Shown piece after piece: positions 6,206 through 13,543 of a stretch of DNA of 64,000 nt (positions are counted from its first letter, which is position 1; the number at the start of each line of letters is the position of its first letter). Source of the DNA: Desulfovibrionaceae bacterium (lineage in GTDB: Bacteria > Desulfobacterota > Desulfovibrionia > Desulfovibrionales > Desulfovibrionaceae); the NCBI GenBank assembly GCA_028689675.1, contig JAQVCS010000005.1:17354-81353 (forward strand), read 5' to 3'. The translations under genes were made by a program, and so were the position numbers. The notes below the pieces were generated by a model, which ran no database searches, had not been told where the DNA came from, and saw nothing but the letters and a program-made list of their open reading frames with translations.

Positions 6206-6619
6206 ATGGCTATAAAATTTCAACCTGAAATTGGTTCAATCCTTCTATGCGATTTTGAAGGACAGATACCTGAAATGACCAAGAAAAGACCAGTTATTAT
6301 ACTGGCTTCTGTCTCTCCACGCCTGTGCCTTGTTGCGCCGCTAAGTACAACTGACCCAGAAGAGCAACAGCCTTGGCATTGCTTGATCAATACGCCTATA
6401 ACACTTCCCGCGCCGTATGACTCTAAGGTTCACTGGTTAAAAGGGGATATGGTTGCGGCTGTAGGATTTCAGCGTCTTTCTATGCCTTCAAAAGGCAAAG
6501 ACAGGTTTGGAAACAGACTGTATGTAAAGTTAAGGTTGAGCGTTTCAGAGATGCACCAAGTTCGCCGCTGTGTGGCGGCAGCTATCGGCATAAGCCCTCT
6601 TGACTTTCAATCGGAATAA
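6206..6619 (+). CDS. PemK/MazF-like toxin
   Basis: A 137-residue protein. Residues 6-35 (GSILLCDFEG, KKRPVIILAS) match the start of PemK/MazF-type ribonucleases: a Gly at the first strand, then R-P-V-I-I. APLSTTDP follows as the next conserved strand. Family members cut mRNA and are held inactive by the upstream antitoxin. The usual antitoxin is AbrB- or RHH-like, whereas here it is HTH-like, as in several phage-borne versions. The gene is followed by a dense block of terminators. Confidence 0.7.
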   Translation: MAIKFQPEIGSILLCDFEGQIPEMTKKRPVIILASVSPRLCLVAPLSTTDPEEQQPWHCLINTPITLPAPYDSKVHWLKGDMVAAVGFQRLSMPSKGKDRFGNRLYVKLRLSVSEMHQVRRCVAAAIGISPLDFQSE

Positions 6620-6624
6620 GCTAT

Positions 6625-6748
6625 ATTTGATTTGTCGGTGCCCACCAGTACGGTGTGGCCTAAGTCCTGAGGGTTCGTCCGTCAGGCCGCTACAGAAGAG
6701 AGATTGCAATCCGCTGTAGTGTCTATTTTGCCCATATGGGCTTGCTAT
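6625..6748 (+). other. Intergenic stretch with small inverted repeats
   Basis: Contains CCTGA/TCAGG (about 6668-6688), CTACAG/CTGTAG (about 6690-6720) and the palindrome GCCCATATGGGC (6730-6741). These could form a small structured RNA or 3' UTR of the toxin mRNA. No reading frame. Confidence 0.3.
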
Positions 6749-6859
6749 AAGGCCAAGGATTCGTCCTTGGCCTTTAATATACCTAGGCGACTGCCCCCGC
6801 AGCCGCCTTTTTTATATCATAAATTTTTTTTGGGCAGTTCTTCGGGATTGCCCTTTTTT
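6749..6859 (+). terminator. Three successive terminator hairpins
   Basis: AAGGCCAAGGA/TCCTTGGCCTTT (6749-6776), GGCGACTGC/GCAGCCGCC with T run (6786-6814) and GGGCA/TGCCC with T run (6832-6859). Three in a row strongly insulate the toxin operon from the next promoter. Confidence 0.75.
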
Positions 6860-6872
6860 ATTGAATAAAAAA

Positions 6873-6926
6873 GAAGATAATATCTTCATTATAAATATTG
6901 ACAATGAAGATATTTTCTTCTATCTT
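6873..6926 (+). promoter_or_regulatory. Operators 3b/3c and main rightward early promoter
   Basis: TTGACA (6898-6903), 17 bases, TATCTT (6921-6926) is the best promoter in the region. GAAGATAATATCTTC, a perfect palindrome, is at 6873-6887, and the near copy GAAGATATTTTCTTC (6906-6920) fills the spacer exactly. It heads the long operon that includes recombination and nucleotide-metabolism genes. Confidence 0.7.
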
Positions 6927-6929
6927 GTA

Positions 6930-6985
6930 CTTGCGAACAGGGACACACCCCAAGCGCAAGCAGAGCCGCTACGCTACCCGATGAA
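6930..6985 (+). ncRNA. Structured 5' leader of the early operon
   Basis: CTTGCG (6930-6935) pairs with CGCAAG (6955-6960) around a CAGGG/CCCC core, then CTACCC-GATG at 6974-6983. All elements recur in the leader at 4764, although the flanking promoters have different operators. An RNA-level function common to both transcripts is implied. Confidence 0.45.
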
Positions 6986-7049
6986 AGACGCTGAAAAACG
7001 CGGACTGGAGGGCTGAACAATATACCCCCCCCTGCGTATGAGGTATGGC

Positions 7050-7229
7050 ATGAAAAAATGGGCAGAAGTACTTCTTAATGATACAACAGTTATAAAATTA
7101 GATATCATACCATTTGGTTGGAAAGTGTTACGGTATGCCATGACCGCCCCGCGCGGGTGGTTCTGGGCTTACAATGGCGTAAGCCAACTTAAAAATGGGC
7201 ATAAGAAAGCACTCGTCAGAGTGGGGTAA
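7050..7229 (+). CDS. Small hypothetical phage protein
   Basis: A 59-residue protein starting [20 protein letters not shown], first gene of the early operon. GAGG precedes the ATG at 7050; an upstream ATG at 7038 lies inside that site. The next gene starts 11 bases after its stop. No family recognised. Confidence 0.45.
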   Translation: MKKWAEVLLNDTTVIKLDIIPFGWKVLRYAMTAPRGWFWAYNGVSQLKNGHKKALVRVG

Positions 7230-7239
7230 GGGGTCAGTT

Positions 7240-7683
7240 ATGGATAATATTGAGCTGAAGGAAATCATCAAGAAGCACAAGATGTGGGTCTATATGGAAG
7301 AGGGCGGGGAGCGCGCAAACCTGCGCGGGGCAGACCTACGCGGGGCAGACCTGAACAGGGCAGACATGTGCGAGGCAAACCTGCGCGGGGCAAACCTGCG
7401 CGGGGCAGACCTGTGCGGGGCAGACCTGTGCGGGGCAGACCTGTGCGGGGCAGACCTACGCGAGGCAAACCTGGACTTTTCCTGCTTGCCTTTGCACTGC
7501 GGCAGCAAAGGCATCCTTGCGGATGATAGGCTTGTAGCGCAGTTGATTTTCCACGTCACACGCCTCGATGTGGCCAAATGTTCTGGTGGGGTGCAGGAGG
7601 CGATTTCTTATATCCGCTCAATGGGAATATCAAATCTTTTCTGCGAGTACAGGGACGATCTTGAAAATGATCGCCTTGCCTAA
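7240..7683 (+). CDS. Pentapeptide-repeat protein
   Basis: A 147-residue protein. Residues 25-80 consist of repeats of the A(D/N)LxG type ([15 protein letters not shown]), which fold as a right-handed quadrilateral beta-helix. A globular domain of about 65 residues ([20 protein letters not shown]) follows. The repeat block is also visible in DNA as tandem 15-base units (7320-7470), four of them nearly identical, which suggests recent expansion. Some pentapeptide proteins mimic DNA and bind gyrase. The role here is unknown. Confidence 0.7.
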   Translation: MDNIELKEIIKKHKMWVYMEEGGERANLRGADLRGADLNRADMCEANLRGANLRGADLCGADLCGADLCGADLREANLDFSCLPLHCGSKGILADDRLVAQLIFHVTRLDVAKCSGGVQEAISYIRSMGISNLFCEYRDDLENDRLA

Positions 7684-7707
7684 CTCCTCAGTGCGGGCTT
7701 TAATTTT

Positions 7708-7735
7708 ATCATTCCGTTGACCTCAACGAAATGAT
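7708..7735. promoter_or_regulatory. 28-bp inverted repeat before the nuclease operon
   Basis: ATCATT-c-CGTTGA-cc-TCAACG-a-AATGAT: two 13-base arms with one mismatch. It lies in a 160-base gap before the next gene block. It may be an operator (its outer half-sites resemble those of operator 1 in opposite order) or an RNA hairpin. Confidence 0.4.
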
Positions 7736-7785
7736 TTCCAACTTTGCGGATGTCCCGCAAATGCCGACAAAACACGGCAATGACT

Positions 7786-7829
7786 GCCGCCCCACGCAAC
7801 TCTTGTGCCAGTGTGGGGCGGCCATCTTT
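7786..7829 (+). terminator. Hairpin with T run before 7846
   Basis: GCCGCCCCAC pairs with GTGTGGGGCGGC (7811-7822) across a 15-base loop, followed by CATCTTTTT. It ends 17 bases before the next ATG, so it may be an attenuator rather than a true end. Confidence 0.5.
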
Positions 7830-7845
7830 TTATAAGGAGGCTGCT

Positions 7846-7995
7846 ATGCTTGCTAAAATAATGCTTTTTATCCTCTTAGCGCTCGTGCCCCTCATTGTCG
7901 GCACAATGGACTTTCACGACCAGCAGGACGAAAAAACTATCCAGCTCACCGCAGAACAGCGGGCGCGCGTCATTCAATGGCAGGAGGGGAAGTAA
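7846..7995 (+). CDS. Small membrane-anchored or exported protein
   Basis: A 49-residue protein. Residues 4-20 (IMLFILLALVPLIVG) form a membrane helix or signal anchor, followed by a charged tail. AAGGAGG precedes the ATG at 7846. Its stop overlaps the start of the next gene (TAATG). No family recognised. Confidence 0.55.
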   Translation: MLAKIMLFILLALVPLIVGTMDFHDQQDEKTIQLTAEQRARVIQWQEGK

Positions 7996-8306
7996 TGAGC
8001 GAGCATTATTGCGCTAACTGCGCCCATTTCGATGCGCTCCACCCCGTGGCTGAGGTCGAGGGCATTCCCGTATGCCGCTGCCTGTCAAAATATTCAAGCC
8101 TTGAGCCAGAAGTGGGCAGCCGCATTAACCTTGTGCTTGTCTCGGCATACTGCAATTGTAGCCAGCATGGCGACGCCTTCGAGCCATCACCAGACTTCTT
8201 GGGCTTTGTTGCCGACAGCAAAGCGCTGTCTTCAGACCCCTACGCATATAACGGCGTAAACCGCGGAGATTTTTATAGTGAGGAAAAAGCATGGCAACCT
8301 TGGTAA
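7995..8306 (+). CDS. Cysteine-rich hypothetical phage protein
   Basis: A 103-residue protein with an N-terminal CANCAHFD motif and further Cys at about 32-34 and 53-55, probably one zinc site. The motif is typical of small phage proteins that lie next to recombination genes. Its end overlaps the nuclease gene by 16 bases. The ATG at 7995 overlaps the previous stop and has a GAGGGGAAG ribosome site. Function unknown. Confidence 0.55.
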   Translation: MSEHYCANCAHFDALHPVAEVEGIPVCRCLSKYSSLEPEVGSRINLVLVSAYCNCSQHGDAFEPSPDFLGFVADSKALSSDPYAYNGVNRGDFYSEEKAWQPW

Positions 8307-9106
8307 AGGATACAGACACAGCATACCATGCCGTTAAGGCGCTTTCAAACAGCGGCATAGGCAAGATGCTTGAATGTCCAGCTATTTTTAAGGCATGGCA
8401 AGACGGCGGCCTTGACGAAAAAACAAAAGCTCTGGATTTGGGGCACTTATTCCATTCTCTTGTGCTCGAGCCTGAAACGGTTGGTAAATACTCCCTGCTC
8501 AAATATCAGGGCAATACCAAGGCAGGAAAAGAAGAAAGAAAGGAAGCCGAAGAGCAGGGAAAAATAACAGTATCGGCAAAAGATTGGGACGCCGCGTGTA
8601 GTATGAGAGACGCACTCCTCAAAAAGCCTTTTGCCAAGCTCTTCTTTAGCCAGAAAAGCCTACAAACTGAACAATCTTTATACTGGGAAGAGACAGTAAA
8701 CGGCGTCTCTGTGCCGTGTAAATTACGTCTCGATGCAATGGCAAATATTCCACGGCTTGGCATCATACCTGTTGACCTCAAAAGCTCATTAAGCGCCAAT
8801 CCAGAAGAACTGCCAAAGAAAATTTATGATTACGGATACCACAGGCAAGCGGCTTGGTATCTGCATGGATTGCAGCAAGTAGGTATCCATTCCCAAGTAT
8901 TTGTCTTTTTTTTCTGCGAAAAAGATTTCCCATATCTTGTGACGCCCATAACACTGAAGCAGGATGCTATAGAATATGGATGGCAGCAATGCCAAGCAAT
9001 GCTTGAGAGCTACGCACAGTGCGTACAAGACAATTATTTCCCCTGCTATTCAAACGATATTATAGAAATAGACCTTCCCCATTGGGCATATAGGAGAACA
9101 GCATAA
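8291..9106 (+). CDS. RecE-like exonuclease (PD-(D/E)XK family)
   Basis: A 271-residue protein. GHLFHSLVLEP (about residue 50) matches the first conserved motif of RecE C-terminal and related phage nucleases. CKLRLDAM followed by IIPVDLKSS (about residues 144-165) gives the D...D-x-K active site, and YHRQAAWYLHGL gives the trailing Q-x-x-x-Y motif. It would resect double-stranded DNA ends 5' to 3' to expose single strands for the RecT protein encoded next, with which it overlaps (TAATG). The pair forms a phage recombination system. Confidence 0.8.
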   Translation: MATLVKDTDTAYHAVKALSNSGIGKMLECPAIFKAWQDGGLDEKTKALDLGHLFHSLVLEPETVGKYSLLKYQGNTKAGKEERKEAEEQGKITVSAKDWDAACSMRDALLKKPFAKLFFSQKSLQTEQSLYWEETVNGVSVPCKLRLDAMANIPRLGIIPVDLKSSLSANPEELPKKIYDYGYHRQAAWYLHGLQQVGIHSQVFVFFFCEKDFPYLVTPITLKQDAIEYGWQQCQAMLESYAQCVQDNYFPCYSNDIIEIDLPHWAYRRTA

Positions 9107-10452
9107 TGAGCCAGTTAGCAACAAAAACACAATCACAGGTTCAGGTGCAAGGAAAAAGTTTTTCTGAATTACTTAAAGCAAAGGTTTCAAATGTATTGCA
9201 TGGCAAGCGCGGAGAACAATTCGTCATTGATGCAGTAGCACTTGTTCAACGCAACAAAGCATTGGCAGAATGCGAACAAATGAGCCTTATTTCCTCAATG
9301 CTCCAAGCCCAAAGCCTAAACCTCAGCCTTAACTCCATGCTTGGGCAAGTGTATATTGTGCCTTTTAATAATAAAAAAAAATGTAACGACTGGAATAAAG
9401 CGCATCCCGCCAACGAACGAAAAGAGTTTTTAGAAGCCACATTCCAGCTTGGCTACAAAGGATATATTCAACTTGCCATCCGCAGCGGGCAATACCGCAA
9501 AATAAATGTGCTTGCTATCAAAGAAGGTGAGCTTGAGCTTTTCGACCCCTTGAATGAAGAAATTGTCGTCAACCTCATTCAAGACGATGTAGAGCGTGAA
9601 AACACACCAACAATTGGCTATTATGCCATGTTTGAATATACAAATGGCTTTCGTAAGGCGATGTACTGGAGCAAGGCAAAAATGCTTGCCCATGCAGACC
9701 GCTATAGCCAAGCATTTTCACTGCATGGAACAAGAGGGAAGTATGTAAAAGTTTCCTATGCCGACTTTGAAGCTGGCAAGTATGATAAAAAAGATGAATG
9801 GATGTACTCCTCATTTTGGTACAAGGACTTTGACGGCATGGCATATAAAACTATGCTGCGCCAGATTATCAGCAAATGGGGTGTCATGAGTATAGAAATG
9901 CAACAGGCGTATGAAGCCGACATGAACAGCAGTAAAAATAACGATGACGATGTTATCGACACGCCATTCGTAGAAGTTGAAGAGCAATCCATTCAAAACT
10001 TGAACGCAGCCGCAGAAGCAGCCCAGCAGACAGACCACGCAGAGCCCACAGCCGATGAAGAGCAGGAAGCAAAAAAGCGCACCTCCCGCCTCTCCTCTGC
10101 CGAAATGGAAGCCCTGCGAGCAGAAGCCCTTACAGCATGGGAAGATACAGGCGGCACACAAGGTGAAGCCGAAAAACTGGTGAATGCCTTCGCCAGAAGC
10201 TGGAACAAACGCCAGTGCGAACGCATCCTTGAAGCGGCACAGTCCGTTGTGAGCCCCCATGCAGGCGAGGACGAGCAAGCACAACAGCCCGCCAGTCAAG
10301 CCACGCAGGGCACTGCCAGCACAGACGCAGAAACAACAACGCAGGAAACAAAGCCCATGATTTACTGCCCCAAGCATGACGAGGATGTCTTTCAATCAAA
10401 CTGCAAAGGCTGCCAAGCGCGGCAGGGCTGCCCCTCGTGGGATAATGAATAA
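9106..10452 (+). CDS. recT: RecT-family single-strand annealing protein
   Basis: A 448-residue protein. Residues 20-270 match RecT: early LLKAKVSNVLHGKRGEQFV, then SMLQAQSLNLSLNSMLGQVYIVPF, FQLGYKGYIQLAIRSGQYRK and the W-K-x-F/DGMAYKTMLRQ region. It anneals complementary single strands made by the nuclease at 8291. The C-terminal 150 residues are unusual: a low-complexity Glu/Ala/Gln linker, then a Cys/His cluster (CPKHDEDVFQSNCKGCQARQ). This extension makes it longer than the usual 270-370 residues and could be a docking or zinc-binding tail. Confidence 0.85.
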   Translation: MSQLATKTQSQVQVQGKSFSELLKAKVSNVLHGKRGEQFVIDAVALVQRNKALAECEQMSLISSMLQAQSLNLSLNSMLGQVYIVPFNNKKKCNDWNKAHPANERKEFLEATFQLGYKGYIQLAIRSGQYRKINVLAIKEGELELFDPLNEEIVVNLIQDDVERENTPTIGYYAMFEYTNGFRKAMYWSKAKMLAHADRYSQAFSLHGTRGKYVKVSYADFEAGKYDKKDEWMYSSFWYKDFDGMAYKTMLRQIISKWGVMSIEMQQAYEADMNSSKNNDDDVIDTPFVEVEEQSIQNLNAAAEAAQQTDHAEPTADEEQEAKKRTSRLSSAEMEALRAEALTAWEDTGGTQGEAEKLVNAFARSWNKRQCERILEAAQSVVSPHAGEDEQAQQPASQATQGTASTDAETTTQETKPMIYCPKHDEDVFQSNCKGCQARQGCPSWDNE

Positions 10453-10528
10453 AGCCTAACAAATTCCTCTCCACCCATCCCCCACCATATCACCCCCGCC
10501 CGTGGGGCTTGTACGCGGGCACACAAGC

Positions 10529-10957
10529 ATGGAACAGCGCGAATCACTAGCCAGCCTAAGCATACGCATAGCAGGGAAGAGTACAAAAATAGAGCTCTTT
10601 TCTGCCGAAGAATGGGACGGCGATGAATCCTCCGTCCGCATACGCCAAGACGGCAAGTGGCTTGCAGGCACACATGGTAAGCAGACCTTCTTTTCTCTGG
10701 ATGATGCCTTTGCCCTTGTCCGCAGCCTTAGCCTTGGGGAAGAAGCTTGCTTAGAATCGCCGCAAAATATGCCTACAAATTTCACTCGTGGCTTGCGCTG
10801 TTCTGTCCCAAACGGGAACTATGACGGGCGAGACAATACCCGCATAGACACAGAACAGCCATTCCGCGGCTATGATGGGCGCTGGTATATAGGCTGTTAT
10901 GTCATAGGCAGGGGCACAGTGCTCGTGCCCTGTGACGATGTAATCATCAAAAAATAA
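10529..10957 (+). CDS. Hypothetical phage protein
   Basis: A 142-residue soluble protein starting MEQRESLASLSIRIAGKSTK. A GTG at 10502 would extend it by nine residues. The ribosome site is weak in either case. It ends nine bases before the HU-like gene. The middle part (DGKWLAGTHGKQTFFSLDDAFALVRSL) looks like a compact beta-alpha domain. No family recognised. Confidence 0.55.
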   Translation: MEQRESLASLSIRIAGKSTKIELFSAEEWDGDESSVRIRQDGKWLAGTHGKQTFFSLDDAFALVRSLSLGEEACLESPQNMPTNFTRGLRCSVPNGNYDGRDNTRIDTEQPFRGYDGRWYIGCYVIGRGTVLVPCDDVIIKK

Positions 10958-10966
10958 GGAGACGAT

Positions 10967-11263
10967 ATGACAAAAGAAGATTTTATAGACTCGGTTAAGG
11001 AATGTAACAGTTTGCCCTGTATCAGGGCGGATGCAATCCGTTCAATCAACGCCGTTTTTATGGCGATAGAAAAGGCTCTCCTCGATGGCGAACAAGTGGT
11101 CATAAGCGGCGTGGGCACACTGTGTGTCGTCGACCGTGCCGCCCGCAAGGCGCGTAACCCGATTACAGGCGAAACGGTAAACGTACCCGCAAAGAAGACG
11201 CTGAAAATAAAGCCCTGCGCGGGGATGCGGCGCAAGCTGGCGGCGAAAGGAGGTGATGCCTAA
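10967..11263 (+). CDS. HU/IHF-family DNA-bending protein
   Basis: A 98-residue protein with the HU fold: N-terminal helices, then VVISGVGTLCVVDRAARKAR and NPITGETVNVPAKKTLKIKP, which is the DNA-arm region (usual form G-F-G-x-F, R-x-x-R-N-P-x-T-G). AAGGAG precedes the ATG. It would shape phage DNA for recombination, replication or integrase action. Chromosomal HU proteins are near 90 residues, so this is normal length. Confidence 0.85.
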   Translation: MTKEDFIDSVKECNSLPCIRADAIRSINAVFMAIEKALLDGEQVVISGVGTLCVVDRAARKARNPITGETVNVPAKKTLKIKPCAGMRRKLAAKGGDA

Positions 11264-11285
11264 TGACTCATAGCAAAAAAAAGAA

Positions 11286-11311
11286 AGGCGGCTGCAAATA
11301 GCCGCTTTTTT
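11286..11311 (+). terminator. Terminator after the HU-like gene
   Basis: GCGGCT, six-base loop, AGCCGC, then six T, 23 bases after the HU stop codon. Confidence 0.75.
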
Positions 11312-11400
11312 CATGCCTAACATTGCGAAACAGCCCCACCTTGGGGCTGTCGTTGTCTGGTGGCGCGGGCAGCCTGATGAGCAGCCGAAGGGAAACACTG

Positions 11401-11817
11401 ATGAGTGAAAGTTGCTTTGATTGTACGCATTATGAACGGGGAAAAGAATATTGCTCGCGACATGGGGCTTCGTATTCATACTCTGGGCACTGCCCAGAGT
11501 GGCGTGAGCAGTTCCCAGAACAAGAGCCTGCTACAGCTCAAGAGCGTGGCGCGGTGCTTATGCAAGCACACGACACCATCAACGGCGAGCGCCAAGACCA
11601 GTACGGCAGCCCCGAAGATAATTTCAAGGCGATTGCAGACTTCTGGAATGAATATCTATCCGACCACCTGCAAACCAGCCTCACAGCGCACGATGTGGCT
11701 ATGATGATGTGTCTGTTCAAAATAGCCCGCATCAAAACGGGCGCAGGCAAGGAAGATAGCTATGTGGATTTATGCGGCTATGCAGCTTTGGCGGCGGACA
11801 TAACGAAAAGGGGATAA
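11401..11817 (+). CDS. DUF6378-type phage protein with Cys-rich head
   Basis: A 138-residue protein. The head MSESCFDCTHYERGKEYCSR holds a zinc-like Cys pattern. Residues 55-135 match the phage family with R-Q-x-x-Y-G-x-x-x-x-N (here RQDQYGSPEDN), AHDVAMMMCLFKIARIKTG and D-S-Y-V-D-L-C-G-Y-A-A-L. Family function is unknown, although it is common in phage early regions and resembles MazG-like helical folds. ATG at 11401 chosen over the 78-base longer frame by its ribosome site. Confidence 0.7.
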   Translation: MSESCFDCTHYERGKEYCSRHGASYSYSGHCPEWREQFPEQEPATAQERGAVLMQAHDTINGERQDQYGSPEDNFKAIADFWNEYLSDHLQTSLTAHDVAMMMCLFKIARIKTGAGKEDSYVDLCGYAALAADITKRG

Positions 11818-11821
11818 AACT

Positions 11822-12061
11822 ATGAGCTTCTGTAATTATTGTGGGAAGCGCTTTGTACCAAAAAGAAAAGGGCAATTGTTCTGCTGTGAAAAATGCGAAA
11901 GACGTGCAAATAACATCAAGCATAATGAGCTTAGAAAAGAAAACACGCGAAGGATGCAATTTAATCCGCAATTCTGCGCTGAAATTAACGAACGCGCTTT
12001 TGATGTGAAGTATGACAATGATTCGTACGTCCACAGGGCTGATTTTTACTTGGGGTTTTAA
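11822..12061 (+). CDS. Small zinc-finger protein
   Basis: A 79-residue basic protein with CNYC and, 17 residues on, CCEKCE, giving one C2-C2 zinc site of the type seen in small phage and CGNR-like fingers (F-C-x-x-C-x-x-R-A). GGGGATAA precedes the ATG, four bases after the previous stop. A DNA- or RNA-binding role is inferred. Confidence 0.55.
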   Translation: MSFCNYCGKRFVPKRKGQLFCCEKCERRANNIKHNELRKENTRRMQFNPQFCAEINERAFDVKYDNDSYVHRADFYLGF

Positions 12062-12064
12062 GTT

Positions 12065-12550
12065 ATGAATATCAGATTCAAACGTCTTCACCCTAAAGCA
12101 AAAATCCCTCTTCGTGGTAGTAAGTATGCAGCAGGCTATGACCTTACATGCACGTCCATGCGGCGTGCTGGTGATATTATCGTGTGCGGAACAGGCTTGG
12201 CGGTTGAAATACCCCGTGGCTATTTTGGCGCGCTCTATGCCCGCAGCTCTGTATATCTTACGGGTTGGGAAAAGGTTGGCGGGGTGTGTGTAGTAGATTG
12301 CGACTACAGAGGAGAGGTTCACGTCCTCTTCCGTGACCTGCGTAGGGCATACGAAGAAACGCTTGGCATAAGGCGCTTTCTGCGCGAGACGGGGCAGAAC
12401 GATAGGGCTTCCTTAGTAAAGCCCTACGAGATAGGCGACCGCATAGCACAGCTTATTATACAGCCATGCGTTGATGCCTTGCTTGTGGAGAGTGACGAGC
12501 TCTCAGAAACACAGCGCGGCACTGGCGGGTATGGAAGCACGGGGAGGTAG
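12065..12550 (+). CDS. dut: dUTP diphosphatase
   Basis: A 161-residue trimeric-type dUTPase. All five motifs are visible: AAGYDL (I), ARSS (II), VGGVCVVDCDYRGEVHV (III), IGDRIAQLII (IV) and RGTGGYGSTG (V). It hydrolyses dUTP to dUMP and pyrophosphate, keeping uracil out of phage DNA. Motif III departs from the usual G-V-I-D-S-D-Y-R-G by VVDCDYRG. An insert of about 25 residues after it is longer than in the E. coli enzyme. It lies in the early operon, three bases after the previous gene. Confidence 0.85.
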   Translation: MNIRFKRLHPKAKIPLRGSKYAAGYDLTCTSMRRAGDIIVCGTGLAVEIPRGYFGALYARSSVYLTGWEKVGGVCVVDCDYRGEVHVLFRDLRRAYEETLGIRRFLRETGQNDRASLVKPYEIGDRIAQLIIQPCVDALLVESDELSETQRGTGGYGSTGR

Positions 12551-12552
12551 GT

Positions 12553-12837
12553 ATGGATGCAATTAAAATCACGCCAGAAGTGCTGGCATATATTGAGAAA
12601 AAAGCAAAGGCGGCAACGCCTGGGGTATGGTATCCTGACGGGGGCGGAATGTCCCCAACCGCGGTGCGCACATTAGAAAAGTGTGTTTGCCAATTTATCA
12701 GCAAGGATGACGATGCTGCCTACATCGCCGCCGCATCCCCAGGCGTAGTGCTGGCGCTGATTGCTGAACTGCGGAGATTGAAGCTAGCAAATGCCATGTT
12801 ACGCATGGAAAGGACAACTACCAATGTCAACGCTTGA
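12553..12837 (+). CDS. Ead/Ea22-like phage protein
   Basis: A 94-residue protein containing the family pattern 'ATPGxW' (AATPGVWYP) and DDAAYIAAASPGVVLALIAEL near its end. This is the hallmark of lambda Ea22/Ead-type early proteins, which are non-essential and of unknown biochemical role. GGAGG precedes the ATG, and the 3' end overlaps the next gene by 14 bases. Confidence 0.7.
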   Translation: MDAIKITPEVLAYIEKKAKAATPGVWYPDGGGMSPTAVRTLEKCVCQFISKDDDAAYIAAASPGVVLALIAELRRLKLANAMLRMERTTTNVNA

Positions 12838-13201
12838 AGATATAAAAAAAGTCCTGTCGCGCGACATCTGCGCGGAAGACGTATATGAGCGGTTCGTTAA
12901 GCCGCTGGAAAAAAATGTAAACCTCCTATCTGAGTGGGCAGCGGAATACGCAAATCATGGCTATGAAATGAAGGACGCCGCCGAGTTCGAGGCGCGCGTT
13001 GCTGAAAAAATTATATCGTACGGTATAAAAAACAAAGAATTGCGCCCCTACTGCTCAAAATATGATAACGGTAAAAGGATAACGATGTGCCCTCATGGCA
13101 AAGACATCATTGATTGTGTAAATGTACTTAATAATAGGCGTTGCCTCCTGCGCCTTGCCCGCATCGCCGTTGAGGCTGAAATGGAGGCGGAAGGAAAATG
13201 A
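12824..13201 (+). CDS. Hypothetical helical phage protein
   Basis: A 125-residue protein, MSTLEDIKKVLSRDICAEDV and onward, mostly alpha-helical with four Cys in the last third. Its start lies inside the previous gene and its stop overlaps the next ATG (ATGA), so the three are translated as a coupled unit. No family recognised. Confidence 0.55.
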   Translation: MSTLEDIKKVLSRDICAEDVYERFVKPLEKNVNLLSEWAAEYANHGYEMKDAAEFEARVAEKIISYGIKNKELRPYCSKYDNGKRITMCPHGKDIIDCVNVLNNRRCLLRLARIAVEAEMEAEGK

Positions 13202-13539
13202 ACGAAACAAAATTACTGCCATGCCCTGCGTGTGGTGCAGAAGCAGATATGCAACATATCTCAATTCGCGGAAGAGGAAACGCATATTTGATAGCTTGTA
13301 AAAATAACGAATGCCGTTGCTTCAGAGTTGGAGGTGTGCTGCTTGAACAATGCGTAGAAAACTGGAACGCACTGCCCCGTCAGCTAAAGTGGACGACAGA
13401 ACTACCAAGCAAAGATGGTTGGTACTGGATAAAGCATAAGAACGATAAGCCGACAATAGGCTATATCTGCGTTGATCTGCTCCAGTATGATATTGCAGAT
13501 TATTTATTTGCTGGCCGCATACCAGAGCCAGCAGAGTAA
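13198..13539 (+). CDS. Lar-like zinc-ribbon protein with extra domain
   Basis: A 113-residue protein. The first 60 residues match the Lar restriction-alleviation type: LLPCPACGAEA, a second Cys pair (CKNNECRC) and the closing W-N motif (CVENWNAL). The tail (PSKDGWYWIKHKNDKPTIGY) resembles the small phage DUF551-type domain. Named proteins of this group alter host type I restriction. That activity cannot be read from the sequence, and many members are only structural homologues. Confidence 0.65.
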   Translation: MNETKLLPCPACGAEADMQHISIRGRGNAYLIACKNNECRCFRVGGVLLEQCVENWNALPRQLKWTTELPSKDGWYWIKHKNDKPTIGYICVDLLQYDIADYLFAGRIPEPAE

Positions 13540-13543
13540 CATT

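Noticed and set aside
6640..6720. Hammerhead-like ribozyme
   Set aside because: A CTGA is present, but the CUGAUGA and GAAA core elements are not.
7320..7470. Tandem repeats that at first look like a CRISPR array
   Set aside because: Units are 15 bases without spacers and encode pentapeptide repeats.
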